NCBI RefSeq assembly: GCF_042665195.1
Contig: NZ_JBHTBW010000052.1
Location: 5,451-69,450, forward strand
Length of the DNA: 64,000 nucleotides
Direction of reading: 5' to 3'
DNA from: Laceyella putida
Lineage (GTDB): Bacteria > Bacillota > Bacilli > Thermoactinomycetales > Thermoactinomycetaceae
The notes under the pieces were generated by a model that made no database searches, was not told the DNA's origin, and saw only the letters and a list, made by a program, of their open reading frames with translations. Each line of letters begins with the position of its first letter. Position 1 is the first letter of the stretch. The position numbers and the translations under genes were made by a program. Positions 45,153-53,410 of the stretch are shown here, one piece after another.

Positions 45153-46208
45153 TCACCATTTCATCATGGGCCAAGTGTAGAGATACCGTGCATGCGTAGG
45201 AGAATCCAACGGAATAAAGGAGAGAACAGACAAAACCGGCTGATCGGTTAACAGGAGTTTGCCAAATAGCAACCCATCAGCAAACTCTTTGACCAGACGT
45301 TTCAAGCCACCTCTACTTTTTTCGGCAACACGCAACATGCGATGCTGTTGATCAATCGCATATACAACGTTTCCCGCTTGCACCAACAGCTTCGGATGAA
45401 TCAGGGCACAAATCTCTTCTTGCGGGAATAAAGAGGAAGCTTGCTCTTGCAACTGAGTTAGCAGAGGTTGAAAAGAAGAAACCGCATAGGGCACCAACCG
45501 ATCTAAATCGGTGTGCGTCAGTGTGCGCTGCCGGAAGGATTCCAGCTTGATTCGGCGTGGTTCCTGACCTGGATAGAGATAAGCTGAATCCGCTTCAAGC
45601 ACTTGAAAGTAAGATGCCTTGGAAGATATGTTCATTTTTTGCGGGGTAATCTGCTTCTCCGCAAATAACGTTCCTTGATTCAAATCGATTAACATACTCG
45701 TCTCCACGATGAAGCCGGAAGTCAGGAGTTGGCGTTCATACCCCAACTCTACCAAGTTCAACCCGGATACTCGCTCCAGCTCTGTTTTGCGCCAAGTTTT
45801 TCCGACGAGCTCATCTAGCAAAACAGGGTTCTTTAAACCGTCTTGCAGATGTTTGCGGATCGCCGCTACGGTAAACCAAGCGTCGCTTAACAAACGGGCG
45901 ATTTCGATTTGGTTCGTCGGGTGAAAATGCAACTCTTCTTTTAACGAGGTAAGAATATTACCCAGACGCCGGAGTTTATACGACTTCACAAACTCAGACA
46001 ATTCAGCGAAAGTAGCGATACTTTGTTCGCTGACCATACTGTATCCTTGCTGGACCAACTCCGCTACCCCCTTTTCCACCAAGTGGAGCCCCGACGAAAG
46101 CAATGCCTCTTTTTCCGCCTTCGTCTTTTTGATCCGTTTGGGCCAGTCGTTCCATATACAGTGTGGTTCCCCGAGCCCACCATTCTCCTGTTTCAACACG
46201 TTCTCCAA
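45153..46208 (-). CDS. C-terminal part of a SWIM/YehQ-like companion protein, N-terminus lost
   Basis: The frame is open over 351 codons but its first ~40 codons overlap the upstream DUF5682 frame and have no ribosome binding site. Protein-like sequence begins near EKEALLSSGLHLVEKGVAEL and continues (YKLRRLGNILTSLKEELHFH, IARLLSDAWFTVAAIRKHLQ), resembling the helical middle of SWIM-zinc-finger proteins found in MoxR/YehL loci. A SWIM CxCxnCxH motif is not visible. The simplest reading is that a deletion joined this gene to the start of the DUF5682 gene out of frame near 46150-46200. Confidence 0.55.
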   Translation of the reverse strand: MENVLKQENGGLGEPHCIWNDWPKRIKKTKAEKEALLSSGLHLVEKGVAELVQQGYSMVSEQSIATFAELSEFVKSYKLRRLGNILTSLKEELHFHPTNQIEIARLLSDAWFTVAAIRKHLQDGLKNPVLLDELVGKTWRKTELERVSGLNLVELGYERQLLTSGFIVETSMLIDLNQGTLFAEKQITPQKMNISSKASYFQVLEADSAYLYPGQEPRRIKLESFRQRTLTHTDLDRLVPYAVSSFQPLLTQLQEQASSLFPQEEICALIHPKLLVQAGNVVYAIDQQHRMLRVAEKSRGGLKRLVKEFADGLLFGKLLLTDQPVLSVLSFIPLDSPTHARYLYTWPMMKW

Positions 46209-46536
46209 GTTTCCGTGTCTCCATCATCCATGCGGAAGGAATATCGATGAAAGAACAATGGGCACCCAACAAGGATCCCGTGAAAATCGCCACAAACTCA
46301 GGTGAATAATCGCATATAGGGTAATACAACCGTTCTGGTTGCGGTGAGGTTTTATATGAATAAATCGCAACGGGAAGTTGCAGATCCTCTTCCAGCAAAT
46401 GCGGAATCAACGGATTGGCATCGCTGGGCCCCTCGATCAAGATATGGCTGGGGCGAATTTGGTTAATCGCCCGCTGAACGTGATAAGCGCATGACGGAGA
46501 ATGGTGGCGGATCGGTAAGAAATGAATGTGACTCAT
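46003..46536 (-). pseudogene. N-terminal part of a DUF5682 protein, truncated
   Basis: The ATG overlaps the AAA+ stop by 4 bases. The first ~130 residues are typical of DUF5682: HFLPIRHHSPSCAYHVQRAI, SHILIEGPSDANPLIPHLL, PVAIYSYK, YYPICDYSPEFVAI, CSFIDIPSAW. Full-length members are several hundred residues; here the frame ends after 177, the last ~45 reading as out-of-frame sequence. The rest of the gene is absent, consistent with a deletion fusing it to the next gene. Confidence 0.7.
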
Positions 46537-47627
46537 AATTGCTCCTTACATGTTTGATAAAAATCGGCCCACACCTGGCCTTCGCGGTCGCGAACGACGG
46601 TTTCCACATATTCCTTGACCACATCCAAGTCCGTGTCATCCTCTTTGGATACCGCACCAAACATGCTGCGCACCACTTCTTTCATTTGGATGGAGCCGTC
46701 TCCGAAGTAAGTAGAAAGAATCGCGCTGTTGGACATCACCGAAATCAATTCGGCTGTGCTTAACACGGTGGAAGGTTTTTTGATTTGCATTTGGCGGTCG
46801 ATGGTTTTCCCGCGTCGTAATTCTTGGAATACGGTAGTCATCAGGCGCACGAGGTCAGGTGGGATTTGCGCTTCCAACCCCAAGCTGAGCATCTGCTCCT
46901 TGGCTCTTTCTTCCACCAACTTCATCTCTTGTTCCAAGTCAGTGAGCACAGGAATCACCACGAAGTTAAACCGGCGTTTTAATGCGGCGCTCATGTCGTT
47001 GACCCCTTTATCCGCCGTGTTTGCCGTCGCGATGACATTAAAGCCTTTTTCCGCATTGACTACAGTGTTCAATTCGGGAATTGCGATTTGCTTCTCAGAC
47101 AAGATGGAGATCATCACATCTTGTATTTGCGAATGACAACGGGTTAACTCTTCAAATCGAACAAGCTTTCCTTGTTTCATGCCATCCATCATCGGGCTTT
47201 CCACCAACGCCTCCGTTGACGGGCCTTGCGCGATCAACATCGCATAATTCCATGTGTATTTGATCTGATCTTCATTGGTGCCGGATGTCCCTTGGACAAT
47301 TAATTGAGAGGTTCCCGAAATCGCAGCGGATAGGTGTTCGGATAACCAACTTTTGGCGGTTCCTGGTTCACCCGCCAACATAAGCCCGCGATCCGATGCC
47401 AAGGTGGCAATTGCTACTTGTATCAAGGATCGATCTCCCCAGTATTTGGGCCGAATGCGGATTTTCTCTCCGTCTTTGGTAACCCATTCTTCTTCGGAAC
47501 CTAAAATGAAACGTTCCACCATCCGTGGTGACAGCAGCCATCCTTGCGGTTTGGGATATGTATCTGCCAATTGCAAAGCTTCCAATTCTTTTTGACAGCG
47601 AATTTCTGCAGGGTAACGAACGGCCAT
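46533..47627 (-). CDS. MoxR-family AAA+ ATPase (YehL-type)
   Basis: 364 residues. Walker A LAGEPGTAKSWLSEHL, Walker B-like VRFEELTRCHSQIQDVM, sensor FNVIATANTADKGVNDMSAALKRRF with arginine finger: a MoxR AAA+ chaperone-type ATPase. In related loci these act with DUF5682, VWA and SWIM proteins. Here the DUF5682 gene is truncated and no VWA gene is seen. A LexA-box-like site lies 60 bases upstream. Confidence 0.9.
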   Translation of the reverse strand: MAVRYPAEIRCQKELEALQLADTYPKPQGWLLSPRMVERFILGSEEEWVTKDGEKIRIRPKYWGDRSLIQVAIATLASDRGLMLAGEPGTAKSWLSEHLSAAISGTSQLIVQGTSGTNEDQIKYTWNYAMLIAQGPSTEALVESPMMDGMKQGKLVRFEELTRCHSQIQDVMISILSEKQIAIPELNTVVNAEKGFNVIATANTADKGVNDMSAALKRRFNFVVIPVLTDLEQEMKLVEERAKEQMLSLGLEAQIPPDLVRLMTTVFQELRRGKTIDRQMQIKKPSTVLSTAELISVMSNSAILSTYFGDGSIQMKEVVRSMFGAVSKEDDTDLDVVKEYVETVVRDREGQVWADFYQTCKEQL

Positions 47628-47686
47628 AAGACGGTCCCCTCTCTGTTGTATGTATCTGTTGCGCTCACTTCTCTATCATCACATAC

Positions 47687-47700
47687 CGAACTTATGTTCG
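47687..47700. promoter_or_regulatory. LexA (SOS) box candidate
   Basis: CGAACTTATGTTCG matches CGAAC-N4-GTTCG of Gram-positive LexA boxes perfectly in the conserved arms (one mismatch to the extended consensus). It lies 60 bases upstream of the AAA+ gene start. Damage-induced control of the operon is inferred. Confidence 0.6.
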
Positions 47701-47799
47701 CAATACATTGTAAAGAATGTGTTTAACCTCTTCACATCGAACCTATTGCGTGCTATACTAAAACACATTAATAAACCAACTGCATAAGCAAAACCTCAT

Positions 47800-47965
47800 C
47801 ATAACTTGATGAGGTAGAGGTTGCGACTTTTAATAGTACATGGCTTGAGATCCAGAGAAGATCCATGACAGCGATGGAAAGGAAAAGTCGCCGAAGTTCT
47901 CTTGCTTTCTCTGGGCAGGGGGGCTGGGTCTGTACCCGAACAGGGGCAGAACTGTCACGTATATC
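47800..47965 (+). promoter_or_regulatory. Lysine riboswitch (L box) upstream of lysA
   Basis: The conserved L-box elements occur in order: tgaggtagaggttgcgac, aaggaaaagtcgccgaag, tctctgggcagg, gctgggtct and the closing actgtca. It precedes lysA, the last enzyme of lysine synthesis, exactly as in Bacillus. Lysine binding would shut lysA off. Confidence 0.92.
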
Positions 47966-48028
47966 GATCCGCATATGCGTGGTGCGCTATCTTCAGGAGA
48001 TATGGTTATGGTGCGGTTTTAATGAGGG

Positions 48029-48057
48029 ATGCCGTCTATAGTCAGATGGTGTTTTTT
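48029..48057 (+). terminator. Riboswitch-controlled terminator
   Basis: atgccgtct pairs with agatggtgt (with G-U pairs) around a 6-base loop and is followed by six T. It lies between the L box and lysA, so it is the likely attenuator. Confidence 0.7.
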
Positions 48058-48076
48058 ATTTTGGCCCGACTGTATT

Positions 48077-48102
48077 CTCCTAATTTCATTCGTGATTGGG
48101 AG
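48077..48102 (+). promoter_or_regulatory. Hairpin hiding the lysA ribosome binding site
   Basis: ctcctaat pairs with attgggag, burying the GGGAGG site of lysA. A second, translational layer of control is possible. Confidence 0.45.
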
Positions 48103-48110
48103 GTTTTTTT

Positions 48111-49430
48111 ATGCCTTTATCTGGTACGAGCCGCATTGACGGGCGAGGCCATCTCACCATTGGTGGGTGCGATGCGATGGAATTGGCCAAAGAGTTTGGA
48201 ACACCCCTTTATGTATATGATGAGGCGTTGATCAGGCAAAATAGCCGCCGTTTTGTCGAATCATTCAAACAAAGCGGTTTTGCTTTTCAAGTCGCTTACG
48301 CCAGCAAAGCCTTTAGCTGTATCGCCATGGCACAGCTGGCCGCCGAAGAAAACCTCTCTCTGGATGTCGTGTCCAGCGGTGAGTTGTATACCGCTCTCCA
48401 AGCCGGGTTCCCTGTTGAACGCATTCACTTTCACGGCAACAATAAAACGGAAGAAGAATTGCGGATGGCCCTCGAAGCGAATGTCGGGTGTTATGTCGTG
48501 GATAACTTCTATGAAATGGAGTTGCTCCATGATCTGGCGAGCACTGCCAACAAACGCGTCAATGTGATGCTCCGTCTTACACCCGGTATCGAAGTGCACA
48601 CCCATGAATACATTTCCACTGGCCAAGAAGATTCGAAATTCGGCTTCGGTGTCTCCGATGGGCAAGCCATGCAGGCGATCCAACACGCGCTGGCAAAAAA
48701 ACAGTTTAACCTCCTGGGCATTCATGTGCATATCGGATCGCAAATTTTTGATACGACCGGATTTGTGCAGGCGGTTCGGATCGTCAGGGCGTTTTTGGAT
48801 CGGGTGCATGAAGAGATGGGGTATGAAGTACAAGTGCTTAACTTGGGCGGTGGTTTTGGCATCTCCTATACAAGCGAAGATGATCCGGTGGCGATCGAGG
48901 CCTTTGTGGAGACTATTACCCGTGAAGTGGCGGCCACATGGGATGAACGCGACTTGCCGAGACCGGAGATCTGGATTGAACCGGGTCGCAGCATCGTGGG
49001 AAATGCGGGTACCACGCTTTATACGATCGGTTCGATCAAAGAAATTCCGGGCATTCGCACCTATGTCGCTGTGGATGGTGGCATGACAGACAATATCCGT
49101 CCCGCGCTTTATCAAGCGAAATATGACGCGCTGCTTGCCAACAAAGCGTCGTTGCCGCCGGCGGAAACGGTATCCATCGCGGGGAAGTGTTGCGAGAGCG
49201 GAGACATGCTCATCTGGGACATCGCCCTGCCCAAAGTGAATAGCGGGGATATTCTTGCTGTTTTGTCGACTGGGGCCTATGGTTATTCCATGGCGAGCAA
49301 TTATAACCGCCTGCGCCGTCCTGCCGTCGTCTTCGTCCAAGATGGCGAAGCGGAATTGGTTGTGGAGCGGGAAACCTATGAAGACCTGATCCGCAAAGAC
49401 CGTAAAAGAGCTGTATTATCACAAATTTAG
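48111..49430 (+). CDS. lysA: Diaminopimelate decarboxylase
   Basis: 439 residues from ATG 48111 (GGGAGG 7 bases upstream). Fold-type III PLP enzyme with Schiff-base lysine K66 in VAYASKAFSC, the glycine-rich LNLGGGFGI, IWIEPGRSIVGNAG and the active-site KCCESGD. It makes L-lysine from meso-diaminopimelate in the cytosol. The lysine riboswitch upstream supports the function strongly. Confidence 0.97.
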   Translation: MPLSGTSRIDGRGHLTIGGCDAMELAKEFGTPLYVYDEALIRQNSRRFVESFKQSGFAFQVAYASKAFSCIAMAQLAAEENLSLDVVSSGELYTALQAGFPVERIHFHGNNKTEEELRMALEANVGCYVVDNFYEMELLHDLASTANKRVNVMLRLTPGIEVHTHEYISTGQEDSKFGFGVSDGQAMQAIQHALAKKQFNLLGIHVHIGSQIFDTTGFVQAVRIVRAFLDRVHEEMGYEVQVLNLGGGFGISYTSEDDPVAIEAFVETITREVAATWDERDLPRPEIWIEPGRSIVGNAGTTLYTIGSIKEIPGIRTYVAVDGGMTDNIRPALYQAKYDALLANKASLPPAETVSIAGKCCESGDMLIWDIALPKVNSGDILAVLSTGAYGYSMASNYNRLRRPAVVFVQDGEAELVVERETYEDLIRKDRKRAVLSQI

Positions 49431-49447
49431 TTTTATAAATGAGAGAA

Positions 49448-49476
49448 GAGCCTGTCACTTGGTCAGGTTCTTTTTT
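49448..49476 (+). terminator. Terminator of lysA
   Basis: gagcctg pairs with caggttc (one G-U pair), followed by six T, 18 bases after the stop. Confidence 0.8.
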
Positions 49477-49548
49477 GTTTTTTAGTAAAAACATTTTCAA
49501 ATTAGGGAGAATTGGCTATAGTTAATATGGATACAGGAGGGAACGTTC

Positions 49549-50106
49549 ATGTATACACCCGTTCGCTTTTTACAAGGAGATCAGGTATATTTGCGGCCGA
49601 TTAGCGTCGAAGACACGGAATTGTATTTCCGCATGTTGTTCAATAAAGAAACAAGACGCCTCACCGGGACGCAAAAATGCTTCACCAGAGAACAAGTGAG
49701 GCAGTATATTGAAGGAAAGGCCCAAGATTCGTCCGGTGTGCTCATGCTCATCGCTTTAACGGAAAACGACACCGTCATAGGTGACATTCAACTGCTTGAG
49801 ATCCATCCGTTCAACCGCAGTTGCTATATCCGCATTGCGATTGACAATCAAATCCATCAAGGCAAAGGCTATGGCACCGAAGCGATGAAGCTGATGCTGG
49901 ACTATGCGTTCGGTGATTTAAACTTACATCGGATTGAACTGAATGTTTATTCATACAATGAACGTGCGATTCATGTGTATGAACGGCTGGGCTTCAAAAA
50001 AGAAGGCGTTCAGCGTGATGCGTTATTCTACAATCACCAGTACCACGATTCTATCATCATGAGCATGCTTGAAGATGAATATCGCGAACGTTATGTCAAT
50101 AAATAA
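49549..50106 (+). CDS. GNAT acetyltransferase, RimJ/RimL type
   Basis: 185 residues. YLRPISVEDTELYFRMLFN at the N-terminus and IRIAIDNQIHQGKGYGTEAM, LNLHRIELNVYSYNERAIHV, YERLGFKKEG are the marks of the ribosomal-protein/spermidine-type acetyltransferases. GGAGGG precedes the ATG. A terminator follows directly. Confidence 0.88.
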   Translation: MYTPVRFLQGDQVYLRPISVEDTELYFRMLFNKETRRLTGTQKCFTREQVRQYIEGKAQDSSGVLMLIALTENDTVIGDIQLLEIHPFNRSCYIRIAIDNQIHQGKGYGTEAMKLMLDYAFGDLNLHRIELNVYSYNERAIHVYERLGFKKEGVQRDALFYNHQYHDSIIMSMLEDEYRERYVNK

Positions 50107-50132
50107 GCGAGCCTCATTGGGGCTCGCTTATT
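50102..50132 (+). terminator. Terminator of the GNAT gene
   Basis: Arms aataagcgagcc and ggctcgcttatt are exact complements around a 7-base loop. Confidence 0.85.
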
Positions 50133-50249
50133 TATTCATCATGTGGGCCTACTACTGCTGCTATGATTACAAACTATTATGATGGTCGTGGTTATAATGT
50201 AAGAGGAACGGCTTATTACGGCACCCATGCGGCATTAATTAACCACTTG

Positions 50250-50640
50250 TAAAGGGGGTGTCGGGTAGGGCAGGCTCCTTTCGGAGCCGTTCCCCCCCTA
50301 AGAACCGTACATACGAGTTTCCCCGTACACGGCTCAAGCCTCTTCAAACGCCCCGTTAGGGACGCGGTTTCTCAACGGTTATCCCTAAGCTGTGGACTTG
50401 GGCGTGACAATTTGGATGTAAGAGAACGCGGTTCTCTTGCAAATCGGAACCACCTAGAGATCGCCAGACAATATGGTGGCTGTGCCATCCTGTAAGTTTG
50501 GTGATCTTTTCTTTACAGACAGGGCAAATGCCCTGTTGTTCTTTCCAAAGTTGCAGAAGCTGGCGTTTTCCTTTGAGGTTGTCCACCATCTTAATGCCAA
50601 GACGTTTCTCAAAGTATAGTTCCCACGTCCTCAAAAAGGG
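50250..50640 (-). mobile_element. 3' fragment of a group II intron
   Basis: On the minus strand 50335-50302 reads gagccgtgtac...gtacggttc, a classic intron domain V hairpin. It is followed by a domain VI-like stem (aacggctcc/ggagcctg) ending near 50261. Upstream lies the HNH end of the intron-encoded protein. The reverse transcriptase and the whole 5' half are missing. A short unrelated frame just beyond the 3' edge (50166-50252, ending GTHAALINHL) may be a fragment of the gene that was hit. Confidence 0.85.
50356..50631 (-). pseudogene. HNH endonuclease end of the intron-encoded protein
   Basis: The sequence WELYFEKRLGIKMVDNLKGK, then CPVCKEK and HSHHIVWRSLGGSDLQENRV, ending HPNCHAQVHSLGI, is the X-HNH region of group II intron maturases. 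Both CxxC-type zinc pairs and the HHIVWR motif are intact, but no start or reverse transcriptase remains. Confidence 0.8.
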
Positions 50641-50859
50641 GGATGACGTCGTCCTCCATGCGACGGATGCGAAGAAAAAACTCCGCAAACGGTTGAGGGA
50701 TAAAGTGCGTCGGGAAACCAAGACGTTGAGTGACTTGATTGCATCGCATGTCAAACGTCTTTTTTAATCAAGGAAAGGGGAGGGCAAAATGGATTGGAAA
50801 GAAGCCATGAGGAGCGAGGGCTTTCAGCCCTGGCAACAAATCCATCTAAACGGGAGATA

Positions 50860-51792
50860 GAATTAGAGAAAGAATTGAAAGAAGACAAGGCATTGCTTGT
50901 TCACCAAGTAATGCAGATTGAGATCCTCAGAAAAAAGACCAATTGGGGCTGAAGGTAAGTTTAAGAGAGTTGGCACGAACCTTGGTGGATGAAGGGTATT
51001 CGGTCCCAAAATTACATATGCCCTTCAAATCAAACGTACCTATGGAAATGCCTTACTTAAGCAAGAACAACCTAAGAAGCGAGAAAAGACAGAAGAAGCA
51101 TCGCTTCGTCAAAAGATTTTAAAGTTGTGTGGCGAGTTTCCTACGAACGGATATCGCCGTATTCGAGTATGGCTAAAAAAGTGATTTCAACTCCAGGTTA
51201 ATGGCAAACGTGTTTACCGAATGATGAAGGAGTTGAATGTACTAGTTAAGACGAAGCGTTTTGAAGCCAAACGAAAAAAGCGACCAGGAAAGATTCCCGT
51301 TACTCGTTCCAATGAGCATTTTCAAGTAGATATGACAAAAGTCTGGTGTGGCAGAGATGGCTGGGGGTATTTGTTTGCGGTGATTGATGCATTTGACAGA
51401 GAAATCGTAGGCTATTCTTTCTCTCGGTTCTGCAGAACCGAGGAGCTTCTTATGGCTGTAAACCAATCTTTGAATTACCGTTTTCCTGAAGGGGTAAAAG
51501 GCAAAGGGCTAAGCATACGGAGTGATAAAACTGTCAAATGACCAGCCGACGTTATGTAAAAGCGCTGAAAGATGCTGGAATGAAGCAAGAAAGAACGGGT
51601 TACAACAATCCTGACGCTGATGCTTACATTGAGCGTTGGTTTCGTACGCTAAAAGAGGAAACGGTTTGGCTCCAAGAATATGGTTCGTTCCTGGAAGCTA
51701 AACAGGACATTGATCATTACATAGCCTTTTACAATGATGAAAGACCTCACTCAGCGCTTGGATATCTGTCACCGAATTTCGTCAATCTGTAA
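50860..51792 (+). pseudogene. IS3-family transposase (OrfB) remnant
   Basis: Reading across frames gives a nearly complete OrfB: KITYALQIKRT, PTNGYRRIRVWLKK, the rve core with first Asp in HFQVDMTKVW, second Asp in LSIRSD, and E in DAYIERWFRTLKEE, ending NDERPHSALGYLSPNF. It is broken by a shift near 51010, a TGA at 51181 and a one-base deletion near 51530 in the SDxGxQ motif. Inactive. Clear terminal inverted repeats were not found. Confidence 0.82.
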
Positions 51793-51924
51793 CTTCAAAC
51801 GTTGCATGATTGTCTGGACATACGGGGTTCATTAAGTCTATGCTACTATATTGGTTGCCTTTTCATTGATTATGGTAAGATCGAGATAGCCTAAGGATTT
51901 TCCTGTCATTTAGGAGGCATTTTT

Positions 51925-52626
51925 ATGAAAATCAACCCAATCCATTCGTTTGATTTGTCATTGGATGAAATGAGGGCCATTCAGCACTCGCTCCGGCAAC
52001 AGATTCGGCTTACCCCTTATCTTGGGCAGCCTCGGCTGGTGGCGGGTGTCGACTTGGCTTACTTCCCAGATAATCAACAAGCCGTAGCCGTTATTGCGAT
52101 CATGGACTATGCAAGCAAACAACTAGTTGAAACCGTTCATTGCCAAGATACCGTTTCGCAAGAGTATATTCCTGGGTTTCTCGCTTTTCGCGAACTCCCT
52201 CTCTTCTTAAAAGCGTGGGAACAGGTGCAAAGCGAACCGGATCTCGTATTCTTTGACGGGAATGGCATGTTGCATCCGGAACGTGTCGGTTTGGCCACTC
52301 ACGCCTCTTTTTTTATCGACAAGCCGACGATTGGCATTGCGAAAAAACACTTCATGGGAGAATATCGGGAGCCTGGGCCCGAGCGAGGAAGTATGGAGCG
52401 GATTTGGGATCAAGGTGAAATCATCGGGGCTGTGTTGCGTACACAAGATGGGGTCAAACCCATTTATGTCTCCGTAGGCAATCACGTTGACTTGCCTTTA
52501 TCCCTCCGGTTAGCCCTGCACTTCGTCGGCAAAGAAAGCCGTATTCCAGAGATCATAAGGCGAGCGGATATGTTGACGAGACAAATTCGCAAACAAATGC
52601 TTGATTCACTTGAGAGTCAAAAGTAA
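51925..52626 (+). CDS. nfi: Endonuclease V (deoxyinosine 3' endonuclease)
   Basis: 233 residues. VAGVDLAYF carries the first catalytic Asp, DLVFFDGNGMLHPERVGLA the conserved DGxGxxHPRxxGxA-type block, and TIGIAKKHFMGEY the lysine motif. It cleaves DNA next to deaminated adenine (hypoxanthine). GGAGG lies 10 bases upstream. Monocistronic. Confidence 0.93.
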   Translation: MKINPIHSFDLSLDEMRAIQHSLRQQIRLTPYLGQPRLVAGVDLAYFPDNQQAVAVIAIMDYASKQLVETVHCQDTVSQEYIPGFLAFRELPLFLKAWEQVQSEPDLVFFDGNGMLHPERVGLATHASFFIDKPTIGIAKKHFMGEYREPGPERGSMERIWDQGEIIGAVLRTQDGVKPIYVSVGNHVDLPLSLRLALHFVGKESRIPEIIRRADMLTRQIRKQMLDSLESQK

Positions 52627-52679
52627 AAACTCCCATTTTCAACTTTTCAACTCATCATCGGGCGCAGAGAAGGGTTTTC

Positions 52680-52775
52680 TTGCAAATCGATTTAGGCGAC
52701 ATCACCGTCTTCTATGAGACTTTCGGCACTGGGACGGGTTCCACATTGAATACGCAAGCCAGATCCCAGTATTGA
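52680..52775 (+). pseudogene. N-terminal scrap of an alpha/beta hydrolase
   Basis: TTG 52680 begins MQIDLGDITVFYETFGTGTG, the usual first strands of alpha/beta hydrolases (MxINLGDxxVYYExxGxG). It breaks off before the oxyanion-loop HG motif and stops at 52773-52775. Remnant only. Confidence 0.5.
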
Positions 52776-53341
52776 TCATAGGAGAATCCTTCTCCAGACA
52801 CTTCCCTATACGCCTTCAAAATCGGTCGCTGTCTCCACGCCATATAAAAGAGCCAAGTTCAAACTCGAACAGATCCCCTTTCTTGTTTGTACAATGCTTG
52901 ATTGATTTTCCCCTGACATCATTTACGTCTATCATGAAAAAAGACAGAAATTATGTCGATATAAATGACGTAATTTCTGTCTTATTGAATCCAGATTGCA
53001 CCTGGTGACAGCTACGCTGGTATTACCCCACCATATTCGCTATGGGGACTATGGTGGGATTGTGTACCATCACGTAGCAGACAACTACATGACTCTTTTC
53101 AGTTTGGTATGTATGGAAATCAAAAAGGAGACAACAAAGCAACTATTTCAGCTAAAAAAACAGGAAGAAATAATTCAAGTCACAACACATTGACTGGATG
53201 CACACTCGAAGTAAGTCTCATATTACAGTTTATTCGACAGATGGCACCAAATTGAGGTTCTCCCTCTCCTCGGCGTATGTTTTTTGACACATGTGTTATA
53301 CTACGCCATCTGGCATATACACACATAAGTATCTTAATGTA
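52776..53341. other. Gene-poor region with hairpins
   Basis: No convincing gene. It holds the long hairpin at 52942-52982 and a second stem ccccaccata/tatggtggg near 53026-53060. A 65-codon frame at 52996-53193 (YGDYGGIVYHHVADNYMTLF) has no ribosome binding site and overlaps the second stem. Confidence 0.4.
52942..52982. terminator. Long hairpin
   Basis: agacagaaattatgtc pairs with gacgtaatttctgtct (one G-U pair) around a 9-base loop, flanked by A and T tracts. Not adjacent to an intact gene. Confidence 0.5.
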
Positions 53342-53366
53342 AAAGAGGCAGACAAACTACCTCTTT
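53342..53366. terminator. Terminator of the acyl-CoA-synthetase-like gene
   Basis: aaagagg pairs with cctcttt with T tracts on both strands, 45 bases past the minus-strand stop. Confidence 0.65.
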
Positions 53367-53410
53367 TTCGTATGGGTGAACGCAATCCCTGTCTTCGATT
53401 AGTAAGGTAT

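Noticed and set aside
48261..49340. 359-codon open frame antisense to lysA
   Set aside because: A shadow of lysA; composition (many H, R, D) is typical of reverse-complement reading, and no start signal exists.
52996..53193. 65-codon frame in the nfi-ligase interval
   Set aside because: Weak start, overlaps a hairpin, and no recognisable protein pattern.
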